From: Endotrypanum monterogeii
Lineage: Eukaryota; Euglenozoa; Kinetoplastea; Trypanosomatida; Trypanosomatidae
Direction of reading: 5' to 3'
Length of the DNA stretch: 64,000 bases
Assembly: GCA_000333855.2 (NCBI GenBank)
Contig: KV784177.1
Span: forward strand, 1-64,000
Position numbers and translations under genes: made by a program. Below the pieces are notes generated by a model that had not been told where the DNA came from, did not search any database, and saw only the letters and a program-made list of their open reading frames with translations. Positions 39,402 to 50,083 of the stretch are shown here, piece after piece (positions within the stretch are counted from its first letter, which is position 1; every line of letters starts with the position of its first letter).

Positions 39402-41044
39402 AACGGATGCTTGAGAAACGTGATCATGAGAAGCGCGGGTGTGCGTGTGTTATGTGCTACTTACGCTAGTTAGGTGGGGATGAGGGGATCGAGAGGACTG
39501 AAGCAAAGAGGCGCCGTGTCGCGAACCACGGAGGAGGTACAAAGAAGAGTGCGGGAAGCTGCCACTTCCGCTCGAATTCTTTGATAGTTGTAGTGCTGAG
39601 CATCATGACTACAGTTGGAGAACCGGTGTGAAGATGAGGAGAGACTCGAAAGATATACAGGGGACTACGTCGAGATTAAAAGCCGCAGCAGCTCCAGGTG
39701 CTGGGATTATTCGGGCGTCAGGGGAGGCATAGCGGCCGCCAAAGGGTCTGAGAGTTGAAAAAGCGATGCCACAAGAAAAAACAACCCAGCACACACGTGC
39801 GTATATGTGCAACGTGTAGAAAAAAAAGATCGAATATCGGGGTAGACGGTGCGAGTGGTGGCATGCTATGGAATAGGGGGCTGGGCAGGTCAGGTGATGT
39901 AAGCCCTGAAGAACGCAAAACGAATGGAGAGATCGCCGGAATAGCTCACCAAGGCAAGACACCGAGAGTGAGCGTAGAAGCGCTCTTGTAGCCGTTTCGT
40001 ATATCGGATCGTCAGGTTCCAAAGGAGGGTTAGAGAGGAAGTCCCATCTTCACTGGTGCCACAGAGGTGGCGCTACACTGGGTCGCGTCGATCACACCTA
40101 GGGAGGGTGACGCAGAGAAATCGTACGCTAAGGCGTCTTGGCGCATGTGCAAGCCGAATCACAGCGCTTCTTTCACACGAATCCCTCGCCTGAGCTAGCG
40201 TGGTTGGTGTCAAAGTGAAGAGAGAACAATACCAAAAAAAAAAAGACGACTCAAGGCTGAGACAACGCATGCGTTCAAACGAGAGCTGTCAAGGTCCAGT
40301 GTGTGCAAGAAAGAAGTCTTCGCCCTCAGGGGCTAAGGAATCCCCAGGCGATCTTGGACATCTGTATAGTAGCTCCGAGGGGTCTAGCCTACCCACACTA
40401 TCTGGCGCGGTGAATAAACGAGCCTGAAATCCAAGATTAAATCACGTACACGCAAACCAAATAAGTAAACACATGTGCGGTAACTTATAGGTCAACCGGT
40501 GAACAACAACAACAAAAAAAAAAAAGTGCGGTGGTGGTGGGCATCTATAATATCTAAAAAAAAAAAAAGGTGCAAACATAAGACACATGCATTGGGAAAA
40601 GGAAGAGATGTCACCCGTGTGTTTCTGCCTGGCGCTCGTACAGTACTGCTTGCCTTAGTGGAGCCTTTTCATAACCATCTTGCCCCTCCTTCGATGTCGT
40701 TTGGTACCCGAAAGCTCAAAGGCATCATCATCAGAGGGAGTGTGAAAAAAAAAAAAGGAAGAACTCACCTATGGAGAAAGAGATGCACACGCTACGAAGC
40801 AGTTCTGAGGGGGGGAAAAAAATTGTCAAGGGAAGAGGCAGAACCCAGTGGAGGCTAGAAGCAAGGAGGACGAGAAGGGTGCATCGATCTCATGCGTCTA
40901 AGAAACATCAAAGTCTTTTCAAAAATATCTTCCTCAGTTGAGTGCGCCGCTGTCGCAACGCACTGCCGCGGAGGTGACTCAGAATTGTGAGATGCGCATG
41001 TTCGCTGCCACAGCAAAAGCCCACCAGAACGTCCTGCAACGGTT

Positions 41045-43825
41045 TTAGTGCTTGCTCATACTGCTCTTTAACATGTCTAGCTTCCTTTGCTCTTGTTGCA
41101 GCTCCGCCTGCACGTCCGCTAGTCGTCGTTTCTCTGCTGCAATCATCTGCTGGTTTCGCGCCTTGTCCACAGTTTCCTGGTGCACCCGTCGCTCACGTTC
41201 TTCCGTTTCGCGACGGCTGGACAAATCGTACATCTTTTCTTTCTCCTTCTCTGCGGCAAACAGGCGCTCGCACTGTAACACTTTTTTTGAGATTTCCCTC
41301 GCGTTGCGTCCCGCCGCCTCCAAACGCTCCTTGGCTGCATCACTGCGTTGACCGAAACGTTCAATGACTTCGACGAGGAAGTCTACAGAAGTGGGCGGAA
41401 GTGGGGAAGCACAGGGGGGATTGCCCAACGTTTGCATCACGAGTTCGCGGCGGAGGTTCAGTGTGTACCCCGCTTCCAGCCCTACTCGAGATTCGTCAAA
41501 CATTCTACAATCACTGTCCTCGACACTTTCATTTGGAAATAAGAGCGATTCTGTGGGATCGTACATACGGCCGTCTTCTTGCATGCATTCCTGGCGAGAA
41601 CGTAGCTCCTCCTGGATGCGTTTCTCCAATGTCTCAATAATCTGCAGTTCCTCCCCACGCTGTTGCTGCTTGGCCCAGTCGTACCACTCACCGACCTGCT
41701 CATAAAAACACGCACGCGCACCCTCCTCCGAAGCGATAACTTCGCATAGTTCCGTGTGGAAAGTGGCAAGGGTTGCCTCCGCTACATAGCGCGAAAAAAG
41801 CGCTATCTTCGTGTGCACATCAGCCCTGGTTGCAACCTCATCGCGAGCTATGTACGCGCGACACTGCGTTTCATCGAACATAAGGTTTACCTGGCAGCGA
41901 TAGTGGAAAGCATCGCATGCGCGGTAGTGTTGTTCTTTCTCTTCAGTGCATAAACGTTTCCATTCTTGTGTTTCCTCCCGAGAAATTTCTTTCATGACGT
42001 CGAGCGCACTGCTTATCAGCTTGACACAAGCTTCGTGATCTTTGCAAATCCGTTCCTGAATGGCCTTGCTTGTGCTGGCGAATCCCATACACAGCTGCTG
42101 CCAATTTTTCTGCTCCTCACGGGAAATGGCACTTCGAAGAGGTGCCTCGCTCCGGATAAAAGCGACACGCGCCACGCTCTTTGCCTCACACCAGCGCACC
42201 ACCAGTTCTTCTTGCGCCGACATGTGTGAAAGTAAGTTACGGCGGGATTCGTGTTCCTCTTTCGCGATAGCTTCAGCAGCACCTTCGGCAGATGCGCTGA
42301 GTTCGCCCCGCGCGTGCGCCTTTGCCACAATCCACTCTCTCACCGCGAGTTCATTGATCACGGCAGCCTTGCGGATCGCTTCCCGAGCGAGAGCTTCCTC
42401 ATCGATCACTACACTTTCCTTTTCTTGCACACAGCGGTGAAACAGGGCCATTCTCGCCTCATCTTTTCGCGCTGCCCACAGACGGCAGTTCGCCTCTTCA
42501 ACTCGCTCCCTGCGCAAAAGCGCAGTGAAGGCGGTGCTTTCTTCCTGCTGGATGCTGGATAAAGTCTCGACTGCGAGGAGGAGCGACGAGTGACGTTGAT
42601 ACGCCCGTTCTTCTTCGGCAGCGAAGACGGCGTCCTCGTTCGCTCTCATGTCGAGAAAGAGAGCGTGGTAGCCGTGCTCAGTCGCTTCGCAGATGCCTTG
42701 CCGCTGCGAAGCTTCTGCATTACAGAGAGTCGCCCGTTGACGCTCGAAGATGCGGTGGCATTCCTCTATATAGTCTGCCTCCTCTATCATCTCTTCGTGC
42801 ACCCGCACTCGAGTAGCGGCCTCCTCGGTGACCACACCGCGCTTGACGTTCTCAGCCAAAGTGAGTAGTATCTCCCGCTGCTGGGCCTGCTGACGAAGCA
42901 CCTCACGGTGCTCAGCCGCAAGCGCAGCCAATGTTTCTAGTCCAGAAGCGTGATAGCGACACACTTCCTCTCTGCTTTCCCAGCAGTTCTCGTAAAAGCG
43001 ATGCTGTTCGGCCATGTGGTCACTCATGATATTTCGGTGTTCAACTTCTTTCGCCTGTAGTCGATGCCATTGGGAGGACTCGTTATAGCGTAACGCTTCA
43101 CGCGTCGTGTACTCGCGTTTGTGCAGCCGCGCCACCGCCGTCTCGTAGGCGTATTGGCGGTTAAGTAGAGAAAAGCTCTCGCGCTCTCGGGCCAATGTAG
43201 CACAACGAGTCGCCGTCTCGCTTGACTGCAGAGCAAGTAGAAGTACATGTTGATCTGCAGCAATTACATGCATCACACGGCGCTCCTGTTCTTCTTTGTA
43301 GAGATGTGACCTGTACGCCCCTTCTTGCATCACAACACGCACCGTGTGCCGCTGCATCAATTGGAGTGTGTGGAGGCCCTCAAGCCAGGACTCGTAACGC
43401 CCCACCAGTCGCGCTCGTTGGCGACTCTCTTCATGGTGGAGTTCATCCGTGCTGCGAGCGAGTTTTGCGCGCTCAAATGGTGTGTTTAGACGCAGATTTT
43501 CCAATCGCTGCTTCGTGGCAGCTGGATCCACTTTGAAGCTGCACGACTCACATCCAAGCTGCCCGCAGGCGAGGCAGCGACTGCAAGATGGGTACTGCCA
43601 CCCTACTGGTGGTGGTGTGTTGGAGTGGCGGTCCCGGGACACTGATACAATAGGTGTAGCAGGCGGCGAAACGGTTGGTGAGACAGTGGGTGGCGCGCTT
43701 TCCAAGACCTCTGTTCGCCACCGGGATGAGGGCCTGGCACTGCTGCTAGCGCTTTGTGGCCCTGTTGATGGGGGGCGGGGACGCCGCCGCAGCCGATGAC
43801 TGTCGTGGGTAGGCAGTTGGGACAT
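41045..43825 (-). CDS. E/R-rich coiled-coil protein with degenerate repeats and a Cys cluster
   Basis: A 926-residue protein from the ATG complementary to 43823-43825; the frame upstream begins with GTG. The first 80 residues are basic, Pro/Ser-rich and disordered. A cysteine cluster follows (CSRCLACGQLGCESC, about residues 82-96) that could bind zinc. The remainder is almost entirely helix made of degenerate units carrying the pattern E-E-x-x-x-R-x-x-L/I, for example HEESRQRARL, KEEHESRRNLL and REETQEWKRL. The C-terminus is a conventional coiled coil (AEKRRLADVQAELQQEQRKL). A structural role in the cytoskeleton, flagellum or basal body is the usual guess for such trypanosomatid proteins, but the sequence does not prove it. 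Confidence 0.78.
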   Translation of the reverse strand: MSQLPTHDSHRLRRRPRPPSTGPQSASSSARPSSRWRTEVLESAPPTVSPTVSPPATPIVSVSRDRHSNTPPPVGWQYPSCSRCLACGQLGCESCSFKVDPAATKQRLENLRLNTPFERAKLARSTDELHHEESRQRARLVGRYESWLEGLHTLQLMQRHTVRVVMQEGAYRSHLYKEEQERRVMHVIAADQHVLLLALQSSETATRCATLARERESFSLLNRQYAYETAVARLHKREYTTREALRYNESSQWHRLQAKEVEHRNIMSDHMAEQHRFYENCWESREEVCRYHASGLETLAALAAEHREVLRQQAQQREILLTLAENVKRGVVTEEAATRVRVHEEMIEEADYIEECHRIFERQRATLCNAEASQRQGICEATEHGYHALFLDMRANEDAVFAAEEERAYQRHSSLLLAVETLSSIQQEESTAFTALLRRERVEEANCRLWAARKDEARMALFHRCVQEKESVVIDEEALAREAIRKAAVINELAVREWIVAKAHARGELSASAEGAAEAIAKEEHESRRNLLSHMSAQEELVVRWCEAKSVARVAFIRSEAPLRSAISREEQKNWQQLCMGFASTSKAIQERICKDHEACVKLISSALDVMKEISREETQEWKRLCTEEKEQHYRACDAFHYRCQVNLMFDETQCRAYIARDEVATRADVHTKIALFSRYVAEATLATFHTELCEVIASEEGARACFYEQVGEWYDWAKQQQRGEELQIIETLEKRIQEELRSRQECMQEDGRMYDPTESLLFPNESVEDSDCRMFDESRVGLEAGYTLNLRRELVMQTLGNPPCASPLPPTSVDFLVEVIERFGQRSDAAKERLEAAGRNAREISKKVLQCERLFAAEKEKEKMYDLSSRRETEERERRVHQETVDKARNQQMIAAEKRRLADVQAELQQEQRKLDMLKSSMSKH

Positions 43826-45068
43826 GGTAGCCGTGATCTCTCTGGCCACCTGCTGCTCTTATCTGTGGAGAAATATAGGGGGGGATGGGTATAGGATAGT
43901 GAGTATTGATACTCCTCCGTGTGTGTAGGGGGGGCGGGGGGGGGAGGAGGGGGAGCGATGCCAGATGGGATGCCCAGCAGACGCAAGGAGGGTTTTACAC
44001 AGGCAGAGATGCACCCATATCAACAGACAAAATCATCCAAGTAAACGGATGTACGCCATACAAAGCCGCTTGAGTTAAGATGTGGCATCGCAACAGATAG
44101 GTTGACATAAAAAACGAGGCGCAATCGTGGGCGAAGATGAGGGGGAGCGAAGAGGAGGCAATCAGCATCAAGCGACACCATGGGAAAAAATTCAGCGAAC
44201 TCCGGCGATGGGGTCCAGCACATGAGTTTTGAGCGTTAAGGGGCAACGTATCACTTCAACCCAGTTGATTTATGGTGCGGAAGGGTTAGGAGGTGTCATA
44301 GATCGTGCGGTTACCCAATCAGCGTATCTGTGGGAGAAAAAAAAAGCGTTGAGGCAAGTGTTGCAAAGAGATCACAGTTCTAGGGAGTACAAAAAATACA
44401 GATTTTTTTGTTGAAAAATACCTACTTGCATGCGCGCCGGGAGGTGGGAGGGGGGGGGTTGGAGGGGACGAGGAAGAGGCGCTTTGTTTTCAAAACGCAC
44501 GGACCTCCTCCTCTTATGCCCCCGCTCTCACCTGACGTAGGCGTGTCTGCATCTTCATGCGTAGTTACGCTCATCCACAAAACCTAAGTCAAGTACACAT
44601 AACGACAAAAATAAAGGTAATGGCACGCAGAACCTTTGAATCAGTATGCGCACCGAAATCATCCAGGACATTGGCACGCTTGATATCCATGCATCGGACA
44701 GGTCACCAAGCGAGGTCGTCAATAGGAAAGGGAGTGTGGAGGAGCTAGCACCACGCGGATTTTTCATTGCAAAACACAGACACAGACACACACACATACA
44801 CATACTGTTATATAGATCCCCAACAACTCGAAATTATGAGTGCCTTTTTCTCTCTGTTTTCCCCCTCCCGGCCTTCATAGTCTACAGGACCCAACTCCTT
44901 TAGAAGCGAAGCCTTTGTAAAAATATATGTGTGTGTGTGTGTGTGTGTCTGGTGGGGGTAAAAAAAAAAAGAGGAGCGACTAGAGAAGAACAGAGGGGGT
45001 AACCCTTTTTTTTTTTTTGGCGAGGAGCTCCGATATGGTGAAATGCTGTGCCCCAGTCCGCAACCTCC
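43826..45068 (-). other. Intergenic region
   Basis: No gene seen. The G-rich stretch at 43927-43953 is a pyrimidine tract on the transcribed-sense strand and probably part of the acceptor of the coiled-coil gene. A (TG)n tract lies at about 44927-44948, with A- and T-runs nearby. Confidence 0.5.
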
Positions 45069-46715
45069 TCACATATTGAGCTCGAATTCCTTTTTCCATG
45101 CTGCGAACTTCTCTATATTCGCGGCGTTAATGCTACTTGGGACTTTATTCAGTGCAGCCAGAAAGTCGTTCATATTAATGGGCTCCTCTGCCACCTGCCG
45201 GCCAATCTCTGCCGCATTCTTTTTTAGCATCGTTTTGTCTGCCTTCTTCATGAAGCGCCGCATTGTCATCATGGCGGCATCGCGTACGAGGTTCGTGATG
45301 TCGGCACCGCTGTAGTGGTGGCCCTCGAGCAATTGTGACAGCCTCAGGAAGTCGACATCACTCCCAAGCTTGATGGTTTTGGTGTTAATTTTGAAGAGCT
45401 CCACGCGATCGGCGGCATCTGGCAGAGGTATGTAAATACGTTTTTCGAGTCGGCGGCGCATCGCCTCGTCGATGTCCCACGGGTGATTGGTAGCGCCAAG
45501 CACCATCACAATTTTGCTGGAGTCTACCCCAACGCCGTCCATCTGCGCCAGCAGCGTTCCCTTTGCTCGTCGGGAGGCTTCGTGCTCGTCACTGCCACCT
45601 CGCTGTCCGCAGAGGGAGTCAATCTCATCAATGAAGATGGTACTGGGGGCGTGGTGTCGTGCCATTTCAAAAAGAACGCGTATAAGCTTCTCGCTGTCGC
45701 CGCGCCATTTGCTAGTGAGCGTCGCGGGGGATATGTTGAAGAAGGTGGTGCTGCACTCCGACGCAACCGCCTTGGCTAGCATCGTCTTCCCAGTACCCGG
45801 AGGACCGTACAGGAGCACACCTTTCCACGGGCGTCGAATACCTTGGTAGTAGTCAGGCATGAGCACTGGGTACACCACTGCCTCCTCAAGCAACCGCTTC
45901 GCTTCCTCGAGGCCAGCAATGTCGTTCCATGTGACTGGCAGCTTGCCAACATGCATGTCAGCCTCAATGAGTCGCACAAGTTCTTCCTCCCCAGGCCGGC
46001 CTGTGAACTTGGGGGCCGCGTTCTTGGACTTCATCCTACCCCTAGGAGCCCCGCTGGTCTCACTGGAGGCACCAGTCCCTTGACGGAAGCCTACTCCGGC
46101 CGCTCCACTCACATGGCGGCCTGCAATTCCGGCTCCGCTGTTCGATAGAGTACGACTGACACGAGCTTGGGCAGTTGCTGCAGAGTTCCCGCCTAAGAAA
46201 GGCGGTTCCCCCACTGCGAAGGACGGAGGACCGCTACGCGCTTGCTGATATCGTGCAGGTGGGGCGTGAGGGCCCTCTGAGGGACCGAAGCGATCCCTGT
46301 CACCGTACAGTTTTTCGTTTTGTGCGCCTACGTTGGTACCAAGAGAGCTTGTTAGCGAGCCTCCGAGGCGTGGCTTTTTTTTAGTGCCGACCTTCCGCAC
46401 GTTCGTTAGCTCGGCGTTCTCGTTGCTGTGGTTTGCATCGTAATTCATCTGCTCTCGTCGCTTTGCAGCGGTGGGGTCAATGAATGAGTGTAACTCGACC
46501 TGGATCTCACGAACCATCTGCGCCTCTCTATCCAGCTGCTCGAGCAGATTTCCCCACTGGCGAGAAAGAACACCGTCGAGGCCACTCATGTGCGACGTGA
46601 TTTCATTGCGAATGCTCTCGTAGTAGTGTAGAGAGTTTTCGTAGTCGCAGAAGAGGGCGCAGTTGCGGGCTGTATGGACAGCCTTCACCAACTCGCTTGC
46701 TATGGACACTTGCAT
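45069..46715 (-). CDS. KAT60: Katanin p60 catalytic subunit (AAA ATPase)
   Basis: A 548-residue microtubule-severing ATPase. The chosen ATG is complementary to 46713-46715; upstream in-frame sequence lies before the trans-splice acceptor. Residues 5-75 form the helical N-terminal domain (ELVKAVHTARNCALFCDYEN and following) that binds microtubules and the p80 partner. A variable Gly/Ser/Ala-rich linker of about 150 residues follows. The AAA core begins near residue 240 (LPVTWNDIAGLEEAKRLLEE), with Walker A GPPGTGKT at about 304-311, Walker B TIFIDEID at about 359-366 and sensor/arginine-finger segments (ATNHPWDIDEAMRRRLEKR). The C-terminal helix ends as in katanin and spastin relatives. The N-terminal domain and missing membrane hairpin favour katanin over spastin. 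Expected at basal bodies, flagellum or cytoskeleton. Confidence 0.93.
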   Translation of the reverse strand: MQVSIASELVKAVHTARNCALFCDYENSLHYYESIRNEITSHMSGLDGVLSRQWGNLLEQLDREAQMVREIQVELHSFIDPTAAKRREQMNYDANHSNENAELTNVRKVGTKKKPRLGGSLTSSLGTNVGAQNEKLYGDRDRFGPSEGPHAPPARYQQARSGPPSFAVGEPPFLGGNSAATAQARVSRTLSNSGAGIAGRHVSGAAGVGFRQGTGASSETSGAPRGRMKSKNAAPKFTGRPGEEELVRLIEADMHVGKLPVTWNDIAGLEEAKRLLEEAVVYPVLMPDYYQGIRRPWKGVLLYGPPGTGKTMLAKAVASECSTTFFNISPATLTSKWRGDSEKLIRVLFEMARHHAPSTIFIDEIDSLCGQRGGSDEHEASRRAKGTLLAQMDGVGVDSSKIVMVLGATNHPWDIDEAMRRRLEKRIYIPLPDAADRVELFKINTKTIKLGSDVDFLRLSQLLEGHHYSGADITNLVRDAAMMTMRRFMKKADKTMLKKNAAEIGRQVAEEPINMNDFLAALNKVPSSINAANIEKFAAWKKEFELNM

Positions 46716-46798
46716 TTTCTTTTTTTTTTTGGCACGCCAAGGTACAGGAAGGCAGGGTGGAGGACAGGGTGACAGCTTGCAGACTTTGTGGCGCCTAT

Positions 46799-46835
46799 CT
46801 AACAGAGGTGAGAAGGCGAGAAAAGAGAGAGAGAC
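46799..46835 (-). promoter_or_regulatory. Polypyrimidine tract and spliced-leader acceptor of katanin
   Basis: On the minus strand a C/T tract complementary to 46804-46834 is followed by the first AG, complementary to 46799-46800. This gives a 5' UTR of about 83 nt before the ATG, with a poly-A stretch directly in front of the start codon. Confidence 0.55.
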
Positions 46836-48538
46836 CAGCAATAATAATAGCTTTACAAAATCCTGTATGCGTAACAGTAGCGTTCATGCGCTTTTTTTTT
46901 CTAGCGTGTTTTGGGTATTAGGGTGGAGAGCGTTCATATGAATGACGGGGGAAGAGGACAAGAGTTCAAGCGTTGGTGTGAGAGTGACGAGAAGCGGTAC
47001 ACATACCCATAAGCGTAGAGAAAACAGTACACGGGAACGTGCCAAGAATAGAATTCTACAAGGTCAGCATTATCCCAAAATGGCCGCTGTAGTTAGTCGA
47101 GGCACAACACCATTTCTGCCGTCAAAGAAAAATAAGATTCTTCATCACGCGTTTGGTTTTTTGTTTTCGGCTTATTTTTTCTAGCTTGACCGAGAGATTG
47201 AACGAGAAAAAATATATATATTTTTGCGAACACCTGCGATGCGCACAGTCAGCTCGCGAGCGCCCCCATAAAATATAAATTTCTTTTGCCTCGACGCCTC
47301 TGTCGAACATCGGCTCTCATCTAAAGCCCCATCATTACCAAACATTCTCTACCTGTGACGCACTCGAGAGTTCAGGCGAAGCAAAACAAGCAATGTATAA
47401 AAAAAGTATATACATGTATATAATGTGCCACCGTGAAGAAGAACACACAATCAAACAGACACACATATCATAGCACACACACACAAAAAAAAAAAAACAT
47501 CGAGAAAGGATATAGGGAGCCAACACTTTTTTTCTTTCTAGGAAAAGGGACAAGGGGGAGGTAAAGTAAGCCATGAAGGGCTACAAACTACATATAAATG
47601 ACACGTTTCAGACCACGAGGATAGTGGGAAAAAAAAAAGCCCAATAATGAGAGGGCCCTCCCGCTTCCAATTCCCCCCCCCCATCCACCGCTAAATAATA
47701 ATAAAAAAGGCACAAAACAAAACAAAGAGAGAATGATGGTAGAGGAAACAATCCCTCAGGTGGAGTGGAGGGGGAAAAAACGGGGGGGGGAGAGGGATGG
47801 GGTAAAGGAGCACACTGAAAAGGATTGCCAGAGAACGGACACACACACGCGAAAATAATAATAATAATAATAATAATAAAATATCAATATAAAAAGGCGA
47901 AAAAAGGGTCCCAAGGAAAAGGAGGAGGAATAAAAGGGGGAAGGGGAAGAGAAAGGAGGGGGAGGGGCTCGCAGAGAGGAATCGGGGACAGTCTCTCAAA
48001 CATAAACGAAACTATATTGACGTACAAATATGCATATCACTAATTTTTGAATGCAGTATACAGCGGAACAGTTAAAAAAAATATATATATATATATATGA
48101 CAAAAGGGCACTAAATGTAAGATCGAGTGCTGAGGGAGGAAAAAGGGGGGGGGGGTAGAGGAGGAGTTGGCGTGTCGGTATTCTTGATAAAAAACGAAAC
48201 AAAAAAAAACACCCAATATAAACAACAGAAAAAAAATGAAAAAGGATAGCATCCGAGAGAAAATAGAGAGCACGGTCAAGTAGGCGTAGAAAAGAGACGT
48301 CGTTTGCAGGACAGAAAAGGGTAGGGAAGACACAGGGAGTGCAGCACGTACATGGACTTTGGAGGGTGCTGACGCTGTGTTGATTTCGTTTTGCCGACGT
48401 ATAAAAGTAACTGTGGTGGGTCGAGGAAGTCAGCTGGGTCCTCCTTTCTTTATTTTTATGGATGCCCAGCAATACCCTTCCGATTGTTTACGTGCAGAAG
48501 ACATTCATCTGCGCCACGACACACACACACATGCACAC

Positions 48539-48580
<42 letters not shown>

Positions 48581-49606
48581 GTTGCTTCGCTTACACATAC
48601 ACATCTGCAGGGTACTGAGTCTGTTGACGCCGATTCTCTGCCATCACTACAACTTTACCACGTCATCAGCCATGTCATACACACACGTAGGCAGCCAAGT
48701 GGAAAAAACGAAACACAGCAGCAACGAGAAAGAGGGTGTGGCGAGGAGGGAAGGGAGAATAGCCGGTATTAAACGAAATTGTCTATGAGTTAGCCTCATA
48801 TATATATATATATATATATATAGATAGATCACCTGATCTTTTTTTTTATATTTGTGAAGAGTAGGAGTCATTCAATGCCCAATGACTACAGAATCAACAA
48901 CAAACGGCATCAAAACACACAGACTGCAATCACTTCACTTTTTTTCCCCACCTCTCTTGCTGTTTCCTTTATATAACAAAGCCAGAAAGCGAGAGAAAAG
49001 ACGTGAGGAACGTTTGGGGGAGAGGGGAGGGGAGCCAAGTACACCCCCCACACACACGAAGAAAGGAGAACACAGAAACAACAAAAACTGGACGAATTGT
49101 GAGTGAGTATAGTTGGACGAGGAAAAGGGGGAGAATTATAATGATGATGACAATTGCGTCCCCCCCTTCCTTCCTTCCTTCCCTCCCTCCCGTGTGTGTG
49201 TGTGGGGGGGGGGGTAATACTAATAAATAATATGATCCATCATACAGAAAATGTGAGGGGATACACACCATGGTGCTGTGACAGCGCAGCACTCACAAAC
49301 AAGACCACTAAAAAAAGGGCTACAGCCTTTGCCTGATCTAGTGAGGCGCCGGTGCTGGAAAAATGGTCTTCATCTGCTGAGCATATCTTCTGCGGTGCTG
49401 TAGGATGCAAGCGATTGACAAATGCTTGGCAGGAAGGGAGTCACAGCGAAACAGAGCGTGAGGAAGCGGGTACGTAACACACTCTTCTGCATGGCTTTTC
49501 TGAAGGCTACGACACAAACAAATCTCATCTCTGGTGAATCCCGCTTTCGTTGGTATGCAACTCAGCAAAGAGAAGGAAGACGAATCTCTGCAGACGGCAC
49601 AGAAAA

Positions 49607-50083
49607 ACAAAAGCCCACACACACCGAGAGGTGCTTGTGTATGTGGTAGGATAACGTCACGGGGACTCTTTCTTTTTTTTTCCTACTCGGGGTGTGCCTC
49701 TTCGCCGACTAGAAGCGTGCAGCGGGCCCGCTTTACGCTATCCTGGACCTGTCTCCACAGGACCCTTTGACCGGGACCAAACGAAGCGGCAGGCACACGC
49801 ACCAGCAAACAATGCTCCACATCACCCGCCCAGGGAGGGCATTTGCTTCCCCTCCCTCCCGCCCCCCTCTGCTGAGCTTCAGCCACGGGCACAGTGGGGG
49901 CCTGGCGGAACGTGCTCAAGCCACTGCAGCACGCTGCCTATCATAGTGACGACGCGGACGAGCTCCACGTCACAGGGCCGCGTAGAGACCGAGCGTGCAC
50001 ACCCCCAAAGGATGCATCACACGGATCCTTCCATGCCACCGGTGGGTGGCCTCCCCTATGGTATTCGCGGTCGCCGACACCCT
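49607..50083 (-). mobile_element. SIDER-like short retroposon, copy C
   Basis: Complete minus-strand copy. The core (about 49681-50083) begins GGGTGTCGGCGACC in the element's orientation and ends in an A-rich run. Beyond the A-run it continues with the same module found after copy A (TCCCCGTGACGTTATCC and onward to about 49607). At its 5' end it lacks the (TG)n and GGGTTAGGG leader shared by copies A and B2. It sits in the sense orientation in the gene-free 12.6 kb stretch. Confidence 0.7.

Larger units (their letters stand above)
38085..41044 (-). other. 3 kb intergenic region with SIDER-like copies B1, B2 and an assembly gap
   Basis: No gene. It holds (TA)n tracts at about 38222-38241, a (TG)n-like/G-run stretch near 38465-38500, the SIDER-like copies B1 and B2 with 17 N between them, and A-rich sequence from 40200 to 40820. 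It should serve as the 3' UTR of the coiled-coil gene and the 5' region of the SWEET gene. Confidence 0.55.
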
